NCBI GenBank assembly: GCA_013396655.1
Contig: WBMV01006193.1
Location: 37,164 to 101,163, forward strand
Direction of reading: 5' to 3'
Source: Campylorhamphus procurvoides
Taxonomy: Eukaryota; Chordata; Aves; Passeriformes; Dendrocolaptidae
DNA length: 64,000 nt
Shown: positions 23,825 through 35,115 of the stretch, one piece after another
Layout: every line of letters starts with the position of its first letter
Position numbering within the stretch: position 1 is the stretch's first letter
Made by a program: the position numbers and the translations under genes
The notes under the pieces: generated by a model
Told to the model about the DNA's origin: nothing
The model's input: the letters and a program-made list of their open reading frames with translations, nothing else
Databases searched by the model: none

Positions 23825-24150
23825 CCCTGGAGAAGAGGCAGCTGAGAGGGGATCTGACCAACACACAAATGTCTTGAGGACCAGGACAAACCCCTAGTGA
23901 TGCCCAGGGACAGGACAAGGGGCAACAAACAAACTTGAGAAGTTCCAGCTGAATATATGGCAAAAATCCCTCACTCAGTGGATGGCAGAGCCCTGGAACA
24001 GCTGCCCAGAGAAGCTGTGGGGTCTCCTTCCCTGGAAATATTGGAACCCACGTGGCTGTGATCCTGTGAGCTGCCTGAGCAGGGCCCTGGATTAGCTGTT
24101 CTCCAGAGGTCCTTCCAGCCCAGCCAGCCTGGGATTCTGGGATTCTGCAA
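23825..24150 (+). mobile_element. CR1 fragment of a different subfamily, plus orientation
   Basis: The blocks AGAGGGGATCTGACCAACAC, GGACAGGACAAGGGGCAACA, GAACAGCTGCCCAGAGAAGC, GGAAATATTGGAACCCACG and CTCCAGAGGTCCTTCCAGCC are followed by a GGGATTCTGGGATTCTGC tail. This is a longer 3' piece of a CR1-like element whose terminal block (GATTAGCTGTTCTCCAGAGG) differs from the other copies here. Confidence 0.8.
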
Positions 24151-24969
24151 GTCACAAACTGTGCAGCAGCACGAGCAGAGCTGAGGCCCCTCACAGGAAC
24201 CATCCATGCAAAGCAGGCTGCTCTCAATTACTGTGTTCAGCGTTAATTAATAGTCAGCTCTTGGTTACTCAGAGCAGCGATGAAGCTGAGAGAGCCCAGA
24301 TGACCCAAACTGTGGCACCAAAGCCCTGAGTCTGAGAACAAGCCCCAGGGAAGGGCACAGGGCTCTCCTCCTGGGGGTCCCACCAGCCTGGCCAGCACCA
24401 CCCCCTGCTCTGCCCCACGGGCTCCACGAGCTGGGGTTTACAATTCTCACTGTGTTTGGTTTAAAAAACATCTTAGAAGAAACCTAAACGATGGAAGTAA
24501 AAGCAATACAATTAAATATTGCCCAGATAGCCAGGATTTTTCTGGACAAACCTCAGAAGATCAGGAACTACCCAATCCCTGCAGTGTCACTGAGTGAGGT
24601 TTGGGTCAAAGATTGTCCTCCCAAGGCTTTTCCAGCAGCCCTTCCAAGGCAGGGAGAGGACAGGGATGGAAAGGACACACTTTGAAATACACACCAGTTA
24701 CTTCAGAGCCCCCTCGAGCCCCCAACACTGCTCCAAGCACAAACAGCTCTGCCAAAGCCCAGCCAGGGTCCCAAAACCAGGGCAGCCACACAGGAGAACC
24801 CCCAAAACCCCCAGAGTTGGAGGCAGTGAGGAGCTGAGGCACAGAAGGAGCCCTGACCCTTGCAGTGCCCCATCCCTGGTGGGAATGGGAGAGCAGGAGG
24901 GGGGCTGAGCAGCACAGCTCCTCAGAGCTCCTCTCCACAGTCACCCACCCTGTCATCGCTCCCTCTGGG

Positions 24970-25105
24970 ACCACCAGGGACACCCAACCCAGCCACATCC
25001 CCTGGGCAGGGAGAACCACCAGGGACACCCAACCCAGCCACATCCCCTGGGCAGGGAGAACCACCAGGGACACCCAACCCAGCCACATCCCCTGGGCAGG
25101 GAGAA
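24970..25105. repeat. Three identical 45-bp tandem copies
   Basis: The unit runs ACCACCAGGGACACCCAACC, then CAGCCACATCCCCTGGGCAG and GGAGA. All three copies look identical, which implies a very recent expansion. Because 45 is a multiple of 3, a proline-rich 15-residue peptide period appears in the translated frames, but no coding context supports a protein. Confidence 0.97.
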
Positions 25106-25194
25106 CATTGGGCTCATTCCCAACCTGATTCCTGGGGCTGACCCCAAGCCCAGACACCTTGGGCAGGTTAGGCCAAGGGCTTTCCCCTTTGCAT

Positions 25195-25400
25195 CCCAAA
25201 TGTGGGCATTATGCTCAACCTGCTCCCATTCAAAGGTGCAGATGGCTCCATTTGCATAATAACTATCTCCAGCTAATTATCCCGATTTGTTCATGGAAAG
25301 AGGCACTTTCGGTAGGGCTTAATATTGCCATAAACTGTGCACAGGGATCAGAGAAACACCGATTTACCTCATTAAGGTGGGGGCAGTTCCTGTGTTAATT
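25195..25400. promoter_or_regulatory. Candidate enhancer block with adjacent E-box and octamer
   Basis: CAGATG (25,239-25,244), the E-box preferred by proneural bHLH factors, lies 5 bp before the octamer ATTTGCAT (25,250-25,257). It is followed by AGCTAATTATCCCGATTTG and GGGCTTAATATTGCC. The E-box plus octamer arrangement resembles bHLH-POU co-binding sites in neural enhancers. Function is inferred from motifs alone. Confidence 0.35.
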
Positions 25401-27045
25401 AGCAGGGATTCCTCTGAAAAGGCACCCCAGGGCTCCCAGGGCCAGCTCACCTGGCAGGTGCTGCAGGTCAGGGATGGGGCAGGGGAGAAGCAGCAGCTCC
25501 CAGAGCAAAGGGGAGGGCAAGGGAGCAGCCAGGGGTTACCATGCCAGGAATTCCTGTTTGGCACAACAAGAACAGACCGTGTGGACACTGCAAAGGTGCA
25601 GAAACCTCTGAGAAAGATTCCTCTCACTTTTCTGCACCAGTGCCCCAGTGCTGGCAGCAGCAGCAGGGTGAAAGTGAGCTCAGCGAGCCCCTGTGCACAG
25701 AAAGCAGGCAGTTCCATTCATTTGCTGCATTTTTAGCATCATTTGGGGCCTATTTCTCTCAAGGAACAGGACTAGCAAGTGGTGTCTCCTGGAGAGCTCA
25801 GCACCTCCCAGCTGCTGCCAGCCCTCCCCTTCCAGCAGCTGCCACAGCACTTCCCGTAATATTCATGGACTCTCCATGTTTTCCAGCAGCAGGTGGTACA
25901 ATTTCTGTGTCTGCAAACCATCAGCAGCCCAAGCCAGATTTTTCTGCTTAGCAGCTACTACACAGCTACAAAGTGTTATTGTTCCAACACATATTTTTAA
26001 TACCACCAGTAAAAGCTAAAGTGAGGACTCGTGTTTAAGGCAAAGATGTTCCCATGAAACTTTAAGTGCGATTTTCACAGTGGGAAAAGGTTAGAATAAT
26101 AGAGACTCTAAAATAGAGAGTCAGTTTTTCCTGTGCCCCAGAAATATCCTCTTTAATTTTAACTCTGGGATTGCCACAGGCACCCAGGCCATGTGGATGC
26201 TTGGAAATGGAAAACTCCTTAAAACTTCCAGCCACAAGAACTGCAAGGACACAAAGAATGAAAGGGAAGCAGATTGCACTGAAGTTTTCCCTTAAAAAAC
26301 CCCAAACCCTTCCCTTTGTGCTGGTACAAAGAACAGAAATGGGAAACCCACATCCAAATAATTATTTGCAGCTTCTCCATCAAAGTTCTCATAACCCTTA
26401 ATGGAAGTGGGCAGCTTTCAATTCTACACCTGATTTCCATGGAAAACAAGTCCAGTATCCATGTCCCTAAATATCTATGGATGTTGAACACAACCCCTTC
26501 CCTAGTAATGCCAGGAGCCATGGAATCATTTCCCATAGCAAACTGCATGAGACTGAACCTTTATTTCATGGTGGGGTGATGGATTTAACAACTCCTTTTC
26601 ACCAACCTTTCCCTTCATTTCTTAGGAGAGAACCTTCTGGGTTTAAAGCACGTTTTAAGGAGCTAATTTTCCGTAGTGAAAGGAGCTGGAGTGTAAATTG
26701 CCAGGGAGTTAATGGAGTCGTCGTGCATACTTTTGTTCTTCAGTTTCCTGAGCACAATTTCAACCTTCCAGAGAGGTAACGAAGAACAGAATATCAGGGG
26801 CACCTTTTCCAGCCCATCAGGTGAGATTCTCATCACACACCAACCCCATGCAGTGAAAAATTAAACTGCAGAACCCGTATCAGCTGCTCTCCAAACTGTT
26901 TGCCATGGAAATAAATAGCAAGTCATAACTAAATAATAACACAGTGGCCAGAGGTGTCCCTGCTTTTAGGGAATAACTGCTCTGCCTGCATGTGAGGGCA
27001 CAACCCAGGCTTCATTGCTCCCCTGCCCGGGGCAGGGGGGGGGAA

Positions 27046-27340
27046 CAAGAATCCTTGAGGCTGGAAAAGCCCTGCCAGCCCAGGGAGCCCACCCTGTGCC
27101 CGCTGCCCACCTTGTCCCCCAGCCCAGAGCTCTGAGTGCCACGGCCAGTCCTGCCTTGGGCACCTCCAGGGCTGGGCACTCCAACCCTCCCTGGGCAGCC
27201 CCTGCCAAGGCCTGACCGCCCTTGCCAGGCAGGAATTCCTCCTGCTGTCCCCCCTGCCCCTGCCCTGTCCCACCTGAGGCCGTTCCCTCTGCTCCTGTCC
27301 CTGTTCCCTGGGAGATCTGATGATCTCTGTGGGTACCATC
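27046..27340 (-). mobile_element. CR1 3' end, minus orientation, diverged
   Basis: In reverse orientation the tail AAGAATCCTTGAGGCTGG is followed by CACCTCCAGGGCTGGGCACT, CCTGGGCAGCCCCTGCCAAG and CTGTCCCACCTGAGGCCGTT, in the order of the classical CR1 3' region. Sequence to the right (27,340-27,600) is C-rich and may be more of the element, but I cannot recognise it. Confidence 0.78.
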
Positions 27341-29821
27341 CTGTGGTTCTATCCATGTGCCCACCTCGTTGCCCTCTCATCCCCTGCCAACAGTGCCCAC
27401 TCCTTCCCTGCCTTCACTTCATCCTCACCCCTCAGGCTCTCCTGCCTGGGCTCCTTCACCTTCACTCTGGACCTGCCCAAACACCAGTGAGCAAACAGCA
27501 CCATCTCCTCAGGCTTCAGACCCCAGAATGGCTTTTTCAGATGCCAAAGGGCATCCATGCCCTCCTCCTTGGGCAGGTTGTAGCAGGGAGAGGGAGAGGA
27601 GCTCACCCACCACCCAGACTACAAACCCAACTGTTCCTCACGAGTGACCAAGGAGTTTTTGCAGAGAATGTTTTCTGGCCACAAGGTTGATTTTGATCTG
27701 GAAGACGAAGGAAACATCAAAGGGAAATACCTGTGGGTATATGTTAGTGCTCCCAGAACAGGCATGGGCTCCTGAATACCAATGGATAAATATTCAGCAC
27801 AAACACAGCACACCAGGAGCTCCCTGGGCCAGGCTTTGCAGCCCCTGAGCTGGGGTCACACCTGATGTTTGAGACCATCCTGGGGGTTCTCTCTGTGCCC
27901 ACGGGGGGTTTTGCTGCCCAGCCACGACTGGGCTCTGCTGTAAATGTGGTTTAGGGCTGATGGGTTTGCCAAGGGGGAGTGGGACAGGGGAAGTGAAGGC
28001 TGGCAGCAAAGGCAAGGTCCTCACAGCAAAAGTGATCCCAGGCTGAGGCCAACAGGGCAGTCACCAAAAATGGCAAATTTCACTTCATTTCCCAGCAACA
28101 AGAAAACCTGACAGAGCAAATCTCGAGAGCACAAGGCTTTGCAGCCCTTCCCAGGGAGGATTTCCCGGGGCATGCAGGATTCATTTGGATTTCTGCTGCT
28201 CCCAGAGCCACCTGCAGAGCACGGGGTCTCATCCCAGTCCAAGCTCTGCTGTCTCAGCCCCTCACCAGCTCTGGAAAGCTGTTCATGGTGCTGTTCTCCA
28301 AGCTGCCTGTGCAGCCCAGCATTATTTCCAGTCTCACCCTGAGAAAACCTTCATCAATCTGCTAAATGACTCAAATTTGCAGTTCTCACTCTCGGTTTGT
28401 AGCACCCCTGTATCAAACAGTGTCTCTGCCCAGATAGATTTAAAGAGCAGCTTTATAAAAGGAGAGGCCATTGATAATCTAATAAGTCTTTATAAAGAAA
28501 ATATTTCTGTTCCACACAATGCTGGAAAAACCCTAAAACTCGTAAACAAGCAGGAGATGTGACAGCAGCAATTGGTCTCTGTTAGCAGCAAGATAAAAAG
28601 GAAAGAAAATATGAGGAGAAAAAGTGTATCTTGCATATCTAATGCAGGTTTTGCAGTCAGGTGCTTTCAGGAGCTGCAGAAGTTTGAGTCAGTGTTGTAA
28701 TTAAAATGTTCTGTAACCGTGGTAATTACCCCATCAGGTAAAGCACAATGGATGGCAGCACAAGCCTCCAATATAATGATTATTTTAAAGTAACATTTCA
28801 ATTTCTGTGGCTTCTTAAGCAGCTCCCTCCTGCCTGGGGACAAGGATTGTTAACGTGGAGCAGAGCTGGGCTTTGGTACCTCTGCTCGTCCTCCACTCCA
28901 GACCAACTGCACTTCCAGAACCTGCAGCCTTTGGAAGGAGCCAATTCTGATAAACCAAGTGATTAAATCAAGGTCAAATTACCCTGGGCACAGGGTGAGG
29001 GGCACAGGGCTTGGAACTTCTGGAAGCCAACCCAGCACCTCCCAAAGGCCACAGAAATGACAAAGCCCCTTTTCTTTGCAAGCAGCTTTGAGGGACATTG
29101 ACCTTAGGGGTGCTAAAATTCAGCTTTCTGGGGAGGAGTGGGGTTTTTCGATCGATATTGAACCAAAACAACTCAAAGCACTGGATTATTCCTGCCTTCT
29201 GAGGTTTGGAGCCATTGCAGAGCATTGTCAGTGCTACAGGAAGATGAATTCCCTCCCATTTTCCTATCAAACCCTGATGCCTTGTGTGCAAAAGCACTAA
29301 ACCCCCTCAATTATCTCCATCTTCCCAGTTCCCATCAGCCCTTCACAAACTCTTCCAGCAACAAAATAGCCCCTTTCACTTTGCAAAGGGGCAATAAAGA
29401 TGATGGATGCTTTTTGGAGTTTATTTTTGCAGTGTCCATAAACATTCCCCTAATAGCTCATCACAGCTGACGAGGAGCTTGGCAAAGCCAACTGCTGTTG
29501 ACTGAAAATATCTGACAATTTTTTTCATGGGCAAGCTGTACAGAAGGAATTATTTAGATTTGAAGAGCACTCTCCTGTGATCATCAAATATACATATTTG
29601 TCATAGTTAAGGCAGCCACACAGGCTCCGTTAATGAGCTTTTATTAAGAAATCCCATTTTAGCCTCCTTCCTCCAGGGAGGCCGTGTGGACTCCAAGAGG
29701 TTTATCTGGCACACCCTGTTTTCCCTCCACACCAAAATAATCCAATCCCTGAACCAAATTCAAGGCAAGAGCTGAGGGTTAGGGTTGATTTTCTTTTTTA
29801 CCCCCAGGGTGTTCCCAAAGG
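27341..29821. other. Unique sequence, no gene recognised
   Basis: C-rich unique DNA lies at 27.3-28.3 kb, then AT-rich stretches at 28,340-28,790 and 29,470-29,660 (GTTGTAATTAAAATGTTC, GTGGTAATTACCCC, CCGTTAATGAGC). These have the composition of conserved noncoding DNA. No coding exon, tandem array or RNA gene is recognised. Confidence 0.45.
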
Positions 29822-29890
29822 CAGAATGGTTTGGGTTGGAAGGGACCTCAAGAGCTCACCCATGGGCAGGGACACCTCCCACTAGACCTG
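29822..29890 (-). mobile_element. Short CR1 3' piece, minus orientation
   Basis: CAGAATGGTTTGGGTTGGAA, GGGACCTCAAGAGCTCACCC and ATGGGCAGGGACACCTCCCA identify the CR1 3' terminus. The copy breaks off after about 70 bp. Confidence 0.85.
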
Positions 29891-32800
29891 GTTTTCCAGC
29901 CCTGGATTCCTCCTCCCCTTGCTCAGGAGCACAGGAATGATGCCAAATGGTTCTAACAAAGGTCTAATTGGGAAGCTGCTCTTGGATAATTTTCTTTATC
30001 ATTTTTATTTTTTTTTTCCAGTGCATTGGTATCTTTCTACCTCTAAAGGAAAATCACACTGGAGAGAATGAGACATACCCAAATTTTGATGCTCAAGAGA
30101 CACTCCAGAGGGAGAAGGAGGTGCAGCATCTTAAAATACTTTCATTTATAGGGATGCCTAGATTTCTGGGAGGGAAGCAAAGGTGGGAAACAGCAGCAGG
30201 ACGTGGGAAATACCTTGGAACAACCTCCAGCACGACCTGTGTGTTCAGAGGGAAAAGACCTCTGTGTTCCTTTCCTGGCCCCGAATCTCTGCCGTGCCTT
30301 GCTCTGGGGAGCTGGCGAGGGAAGGAAGGCACAAGGCAGGCTCGGGGCTGTCTCCAAGCAACCTGCACAGGGCTTTGGAACAAAGATCTTGATTTCTGGA
30401 GCCATTTAGAGCAGGGCTGGCACAGCCACAGCCCCTCTCACTGCTCCTCTCCAGGGCCATACCCAGCTTTGCCTCGGTCTCTGCAGATTTTTACCCTCAC
30501 CTGAACCTCCTCAACTTTAAGGCAAAGAGCAGGGAGGACACGAAGAAATTTTTACTAAAAGGATGACAATTGGCATTCTTTTGTGACTGCTTAGCCCAGA
30601 AAAATCTGCCTTTCTTTCTCCCAGGAAGAACATTCCATTCCTGGAACCTCCTCAGGTCCCTCGTGGCAGCACCAAGGACAGAGCAGAAGATCCTGCTGAG
30701 CATTTGGGGGTGGAGGAGCCTGAACCCTGGCACAGGTTTGTGGGGCACCTCCTGCCCCATCAGGCTGCTCAGCCATACCAGAACTCCTGGTGGAAACTGC
30801 AAACAGCCAGGACAAAGCTAGCTGAAGGGGCTGTGCCCAGCTCTGCTCCTGCCTTTCTCCTCCTGCACCAAGGCAGGACCAGCAGCTCCCACCAGGTCCC
30901 ATCCTGTGTCCCCCACCAGGTGGGAGAGCCAAGAGCCCCTGCTGAGTGCAGGGATCTTCTCCTGCCTCAGCCAGGACACGCTTAATGACTGCCAGCTTTA
31001 ATTACTGTCCCAGCCTCCCAAAGGGCTCTCAGCCTCTCAGCTCTCACATCTCATCCCCAGCAGTTCCCTCTGCTGCAGGAGCTCCCAGCCAGCTCCGGGC
31101 TGGAGGGGAAAGAACTGGGAATGCACATAAAGGGAGTGAAGAAGAACCTTGTTGCACTGGAAGTTCAGGGGCCTTAAAACCAAACCACCAGACACTGCTT
31201 GCTCAGCACGTGCCAGAAACAAACCTGCTGCTTGAATCCTCACCACACCACGGGGTGAGCTTGTCCAGGTATGGCCCTGGTAAAATCTAACATGGGCAGG
31301 GAACTATCAAAGAGAAAAGGGGAAAAGGGAGCTAAAGAAACCACAGTTTTACTTTCTGAATATTCCTCTTCAAGGAAACACTCCACATGCCTTTTACTCA
31401 AAGCCCATTAACCAAATGGAGCTCTTCAAAGAGCAGCGAGAGAATGTAAAATAAATGCCATGATGTGGTTGCACAAACCCTGTGAGCCCTAAATGCCTCT
31501 AATCAGAGCTTAATATTTGAATTCAAACTATTATTATTACAGCCAAATTCCTCCTGCTGTCTCGGAAAAACAATCCTTGCCTATGCATCTTTAACAATGT
31601 CTGTGAGGCACAAGCAAAGGAATGCCATATGTGATCAATATTTACCAAGAATTAGCCCAAGTTTAGGAGTTTGTACTTAAAATCACGTCAGCTGTAAACA
31701 GCTCCCTGCATTTTGCAAGTCACAATAAAAGGGAATTTTCAAACAAAGTTTTCCCACATCCACATCTGGATCCACTTCATGGGGAATGAAAACATTTATT
31801 GTTGGCCTCATTTTGTAATAAAACAGAGTCAGATATGAGCTACCCAGAACACAGAGCTCTGACAGCAGTTTAGAGGCTTTATATGCAAGTCTCCTTAATC
31901 CTCTGAGGAGACTTCCAGTTCCTGCAGGAGACGGGAATTAGGTGGCATTTGAGTTCCTGGGAGAAATCTGGAGCTGTCTGGTGTGGCTGGGAATAAAGGC
32001 AGGAGGGTTTAGGGGGAGACAGCTGAAAGGCATTAATAAATATGGATAAAGCCCAGTGCCACACCAGGTCCAGCAGCTCTGGTGGTGGCTGTGTCACCAC
32101 AGCCCTGGGGACAGGCAGCATTCCCCAGCCACAGGGGGCAAACCTGCCTGCCTTTGTGCCCCACCAGGTGAGCCCTGGCCCTGCACTGGTTACGCTGGGG
32201 ATCCACGTCCTTCCAACCCAAAAGCCAGAGAGGAAGGAGGTTCCAAGTGCTCGGGGCAGAGAGGTGACAGAGCAGGACGAGGCAACCACAGGCACAGCCA
32301 CAAACCCAGCCTGGAGCACGACACAGGAGAGCAAAGTCATGTGAGAAACATCAGCCTTCCATTCCCAAATGCCATTCCAGTCTGGCAAGCACCTAACTCA
32401 CTGGTGGGGTGCAGATGTGCAGTGGCCAGAGGACTTTGGCAGCCTGGGAGCTGCAGGGCTCTGCCACACACACCAGTGACCTCGTGCAAGGAGAGCTCTC
32501 CTCGGAATCAGCATTAATCACACACCAGGCCCACTTGGAAATGCACAGCAGGAAGCAGCTCCCCTCAGAACAACATTAGTCAGCCCATGTGTGAGTTGTC
32601 TTCAGTGAAGTTCCCATTAAATAAGATCCCAGCCTTTTGGAAATCAATAGGAGCCCTTGGATTGACTTTGGGGGGTGTGGGATGAGGCTGGTGCTGCTGC
32701 CACACCGAAACTGAGGGCAGAGGGAGCTTCACCCAGCCAATTTATAGTGCTTAAATTAATTAGCCACACCATAACCACGAAGATCTGCAGAGAACTCTCC

Positions 32801-33694
32801 TCCTTCCCACCCTCTCCAAATCCTGTACATGTTCCTTGGTCAGGATGTGTAAAACACTTCCCAGGCTCAGCCAAATCCCAGGCTGGCAACACCCTGTGGG
32901 TTCAGGGATGCTCTCCTGGCACCCCTGCCCAAAATCTCCCTGAGCACAACGTGTGGAAGGAGTCACAGGTGAGAATTTCCACAGCTTACAATTCCTCCTT
33001 CCCTCCTGCTCACTCCTGCCCTTCAAGAGCCCTCAGAGCTGACAAATAAAGATGAATTACCCCTCTGCATCCTCTCTAACTAAGCCATTGCAGGGATTCA
33101 ATGAACCTCAGGAGCCAAATTCCACTTGGAGAGCTGGGACTGGGGGGAACACTTTGCCTCCTCACAAATACAAACCTCACCACCCCACCAAGGCCTCCCC
33201 ATCTCCCAGGGCAGCACATCCCCCTGGTGAGGCCACAGACACACCCTGGAGTGGGGACCCTACACAGCATTAAGGACACCAGCACAGCATCCATTCCTCA
33301 TCCTCATTGCTTGAGAAAAACCTCAAGAACACCTGGAAATACCAGAAAAGCTGCAGAGAGAAACCAAAAAACATCGAGAGTGGTTTAGCAGAGGACTGGG
33401 AGTCTTCTTGATTAGAGCACATTGCCTTGATTACTTTTAGGGAAACCAGCCCTGGAGGGTTCTCCAACCTCCCTCTGAACAGTGCAAGAGGAATAAATGG
33501 TCGGATGCTGAAAAATTCAAATAAGAACATCCAAATGGCCTCAGTCAGCACAGAGAACCCCAGGCTGAGGGGCAGGGACTCCACCAGCACTTGCAGCACC
33601 AACACTGGATATGTCTCCTTTTAGAACTGAGATTTCTCTACAAGAAACATATTGCTATGCACAGGTGTTTAAAATGCAAGTAAGAGAAGAAAAT

Positions 33695-33780
33695 AGGCAA
33701 TTATACACATATATGTATTATATACACGAAGATACACAATACTACATGTATGTATTACGCACAATATAATACATAGGAAG
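33695..33780. repeat. AT-rich alternating purine-pyrimidine tract
   Basis: Imperfect runs of ACATATATGTAT, TTATATACACG and ACATGTATGTATTACG include the perfect 10-bp palindrome ACATATATGT at 33,707-33,716. Such tracts melt or extrude readily. It looks like a decayed dinucleotide microsatellite. Confidence 0.6.
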
Positions 33781-34522
33781 GAGAATTAAAAGAAATTACA
33801 GCTGCATGCCTCATTCCAAAAGAAAATGCAATGATGTTTAGGAGCCCTGCTAGCAAAACAAGGAGTTCTTGTGTTCCAGAGAATCAGCATTTTAGCCAAG
33901 CAGTGAGAAAGAGGAGCTGCACTTGCAGTCTGAGGTGTGATAAAAGACAAGGCTCATTATCCTCCCTTTCAGCCCCAATTCTGTTGTGCTCAAGAGATCA
34001 AGGTACATCGAGAAAAACACATTAAACAAGAGGATATGAAATCCCCCACACTCACTTTTGGCCATTCCACCAACTCCTGGGACTCATTAGGGAAGCTCTG
34101 CTGCACTGGTAATTAGGTCCGAGGTGCTGGCCCTGTTAATGGGTTATTGATCACTGAAGCTCTCAAGGAACTCCACGAGACTGGGAGTTTGGGGAAAAAA
34201 ACCCCAAAGCCCTTGAAATGAGTGCCAGCCTTGCTAAATTTGATTTGCATTACATATTGCAAGGCTTGTTCCACTTCCCAACCCGCAGCTTTCCTTTCTG
34301 CCCAGCAACAGTTTTATTTTGAGCTTTCCCTGCCCAGACGTCTCCTTGGCCACTTGGGCTGGGATTAGACTGGTCACCTGTCCCAGGATTATTGGGAAGA
34401 GCTATTTTTTATTTTCCCAGGGTTTTTTAAGAGAGAGCACATGCCTGGGGATGCAAAAATAGGCTGTGGGATGATGTCAGCTGGCAGGGCTGCGGGTGGT
34501 CTGTGCCCTGGGTGCAGGTCTG

Positions 34523-34548
34523 ATGTATATATGTGTCTGTATATACAT
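34523..34548. other. 9-bp inverted repeat with an 8-base loop
   Basis: ATGTATATA (34,523-34,531) pairs perfectly with TATATACAT (34,540-34,548) around TGTGTCTG. It could form a small cruciform or hairpin. The arms are AT-only apart from one pair, so chance or microsatellite origin is plausible. Confidence 0.5.
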
Positions 34549-34710
34549 TTAAGCCATATCTATGTCTGGCCCTCTCACAGCCCTGCTTTATTTATACTAA
34601 TTTCAGGCCTGTGCAGGATCCCAGCAGCAGGAATTCTGTTTCTGTGTGCAGGACACAGTGCTGGGCACAGAGGATTCACTACACAAGCACAGCTGTGCCA
34701 CAAAGCCCCC

Positions 34711-35115
34711 ACACCCCCACGTCCCCAAATGCCACATCCATGTGGGGTTTAAAGCCCTCCAGGGGCGGGGATCCCACCACCTGCCTGGGCAGCCCCTTCC
34801 AAGGCCTGAATACCCTTGCCAGGCACAAAATCTGTCTGATGTCCAACCTGCCCCTGCCCTGGCACAGCCTGTGGCCATTCCCTCTCCTCCTGACCATTTT
34901 CCCTGGGAGCACAGCCCAACCTTCACCTGGATCTCTCAGGGAGTTGCAGAGCCACCAGATCCCCTGTGAGTCTCCTTTTCTCCAGGCTGAACCCCCCAGC
35001 TCCCTCAGCCCTTCCTGGGGTATCCAGACCCTTCCCTGGGGTATCCAGACCCTTCCCTGGGGTATCCAGACCCTCCATGCCCTTCTTGTCCCGAGGGACC
35101 CAGCCCTGAGCCCAG
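34711..35115 (-). mobile_element. CR1 fragment with internal 21-bp triplication, minus orientation
   Basis: In reverse orientation CACATCCATGTGGGGTTTAA, CACCTGCCTGGGCAGCCCC, TTCCAAGGCCTGAATACCC, TCTCCAGGCTGAACCCCCC and CTCCCTCAGCCCTTCCTGG follow the order of a longer CR1 3' region. The right part contains three copies of a 21-bp unit (35,011-35,075), so a minisatellite has started inside the retroelement. Confidence 0.78.
35011..35075. repeat. 21-bp tandem repeat, three copies
   Basis: The unit CCTGGGGTATCCAGACCCTT plus a flanking base is repeated three times with one early mismatch. It lies inside the CR1 fragment and has likely arisen since insertion. Confidence 0.92.

Larger units (their letters stand above)
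24151..27045. other. Unique sequence, one perfect minisatellite, no gene
   Basis: No coding gene is recognised. The stretch includes GTTAATTAATAGTC at about 24,241, the 45-bp triplication (24,970-25,105) and an E-box next to an octamer at 25.25 kb, each listed separately. The region from 25.9 to 26.9 kb is AT-moderate unique sequence without recognisable features. Confidence 0.45.
29891..34710. other. Unique sequence with AT-rich blocks and a dyad symmetry element
   Basis: No gene is recognised. A strong acceptor-like pyrimidine tract ends at 30,021 within a 178-codon frame (29,968-30,504; see findings). AT-rich sequence at 31,480-31,880 and alternating purine-pyrimidine sequence at 33,690-33,780 (ACATATATGT, TACATGTATGTATTACG) contain no stable frame. 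An octamer ATTTGCAT lies at 34,243-34,250. Confidence 0.45.

Noticed and set aside
23652..24227. 191-codon minus-strand frame
   Set aside because: It lies antisense to a CR1 fragment and has no domain.
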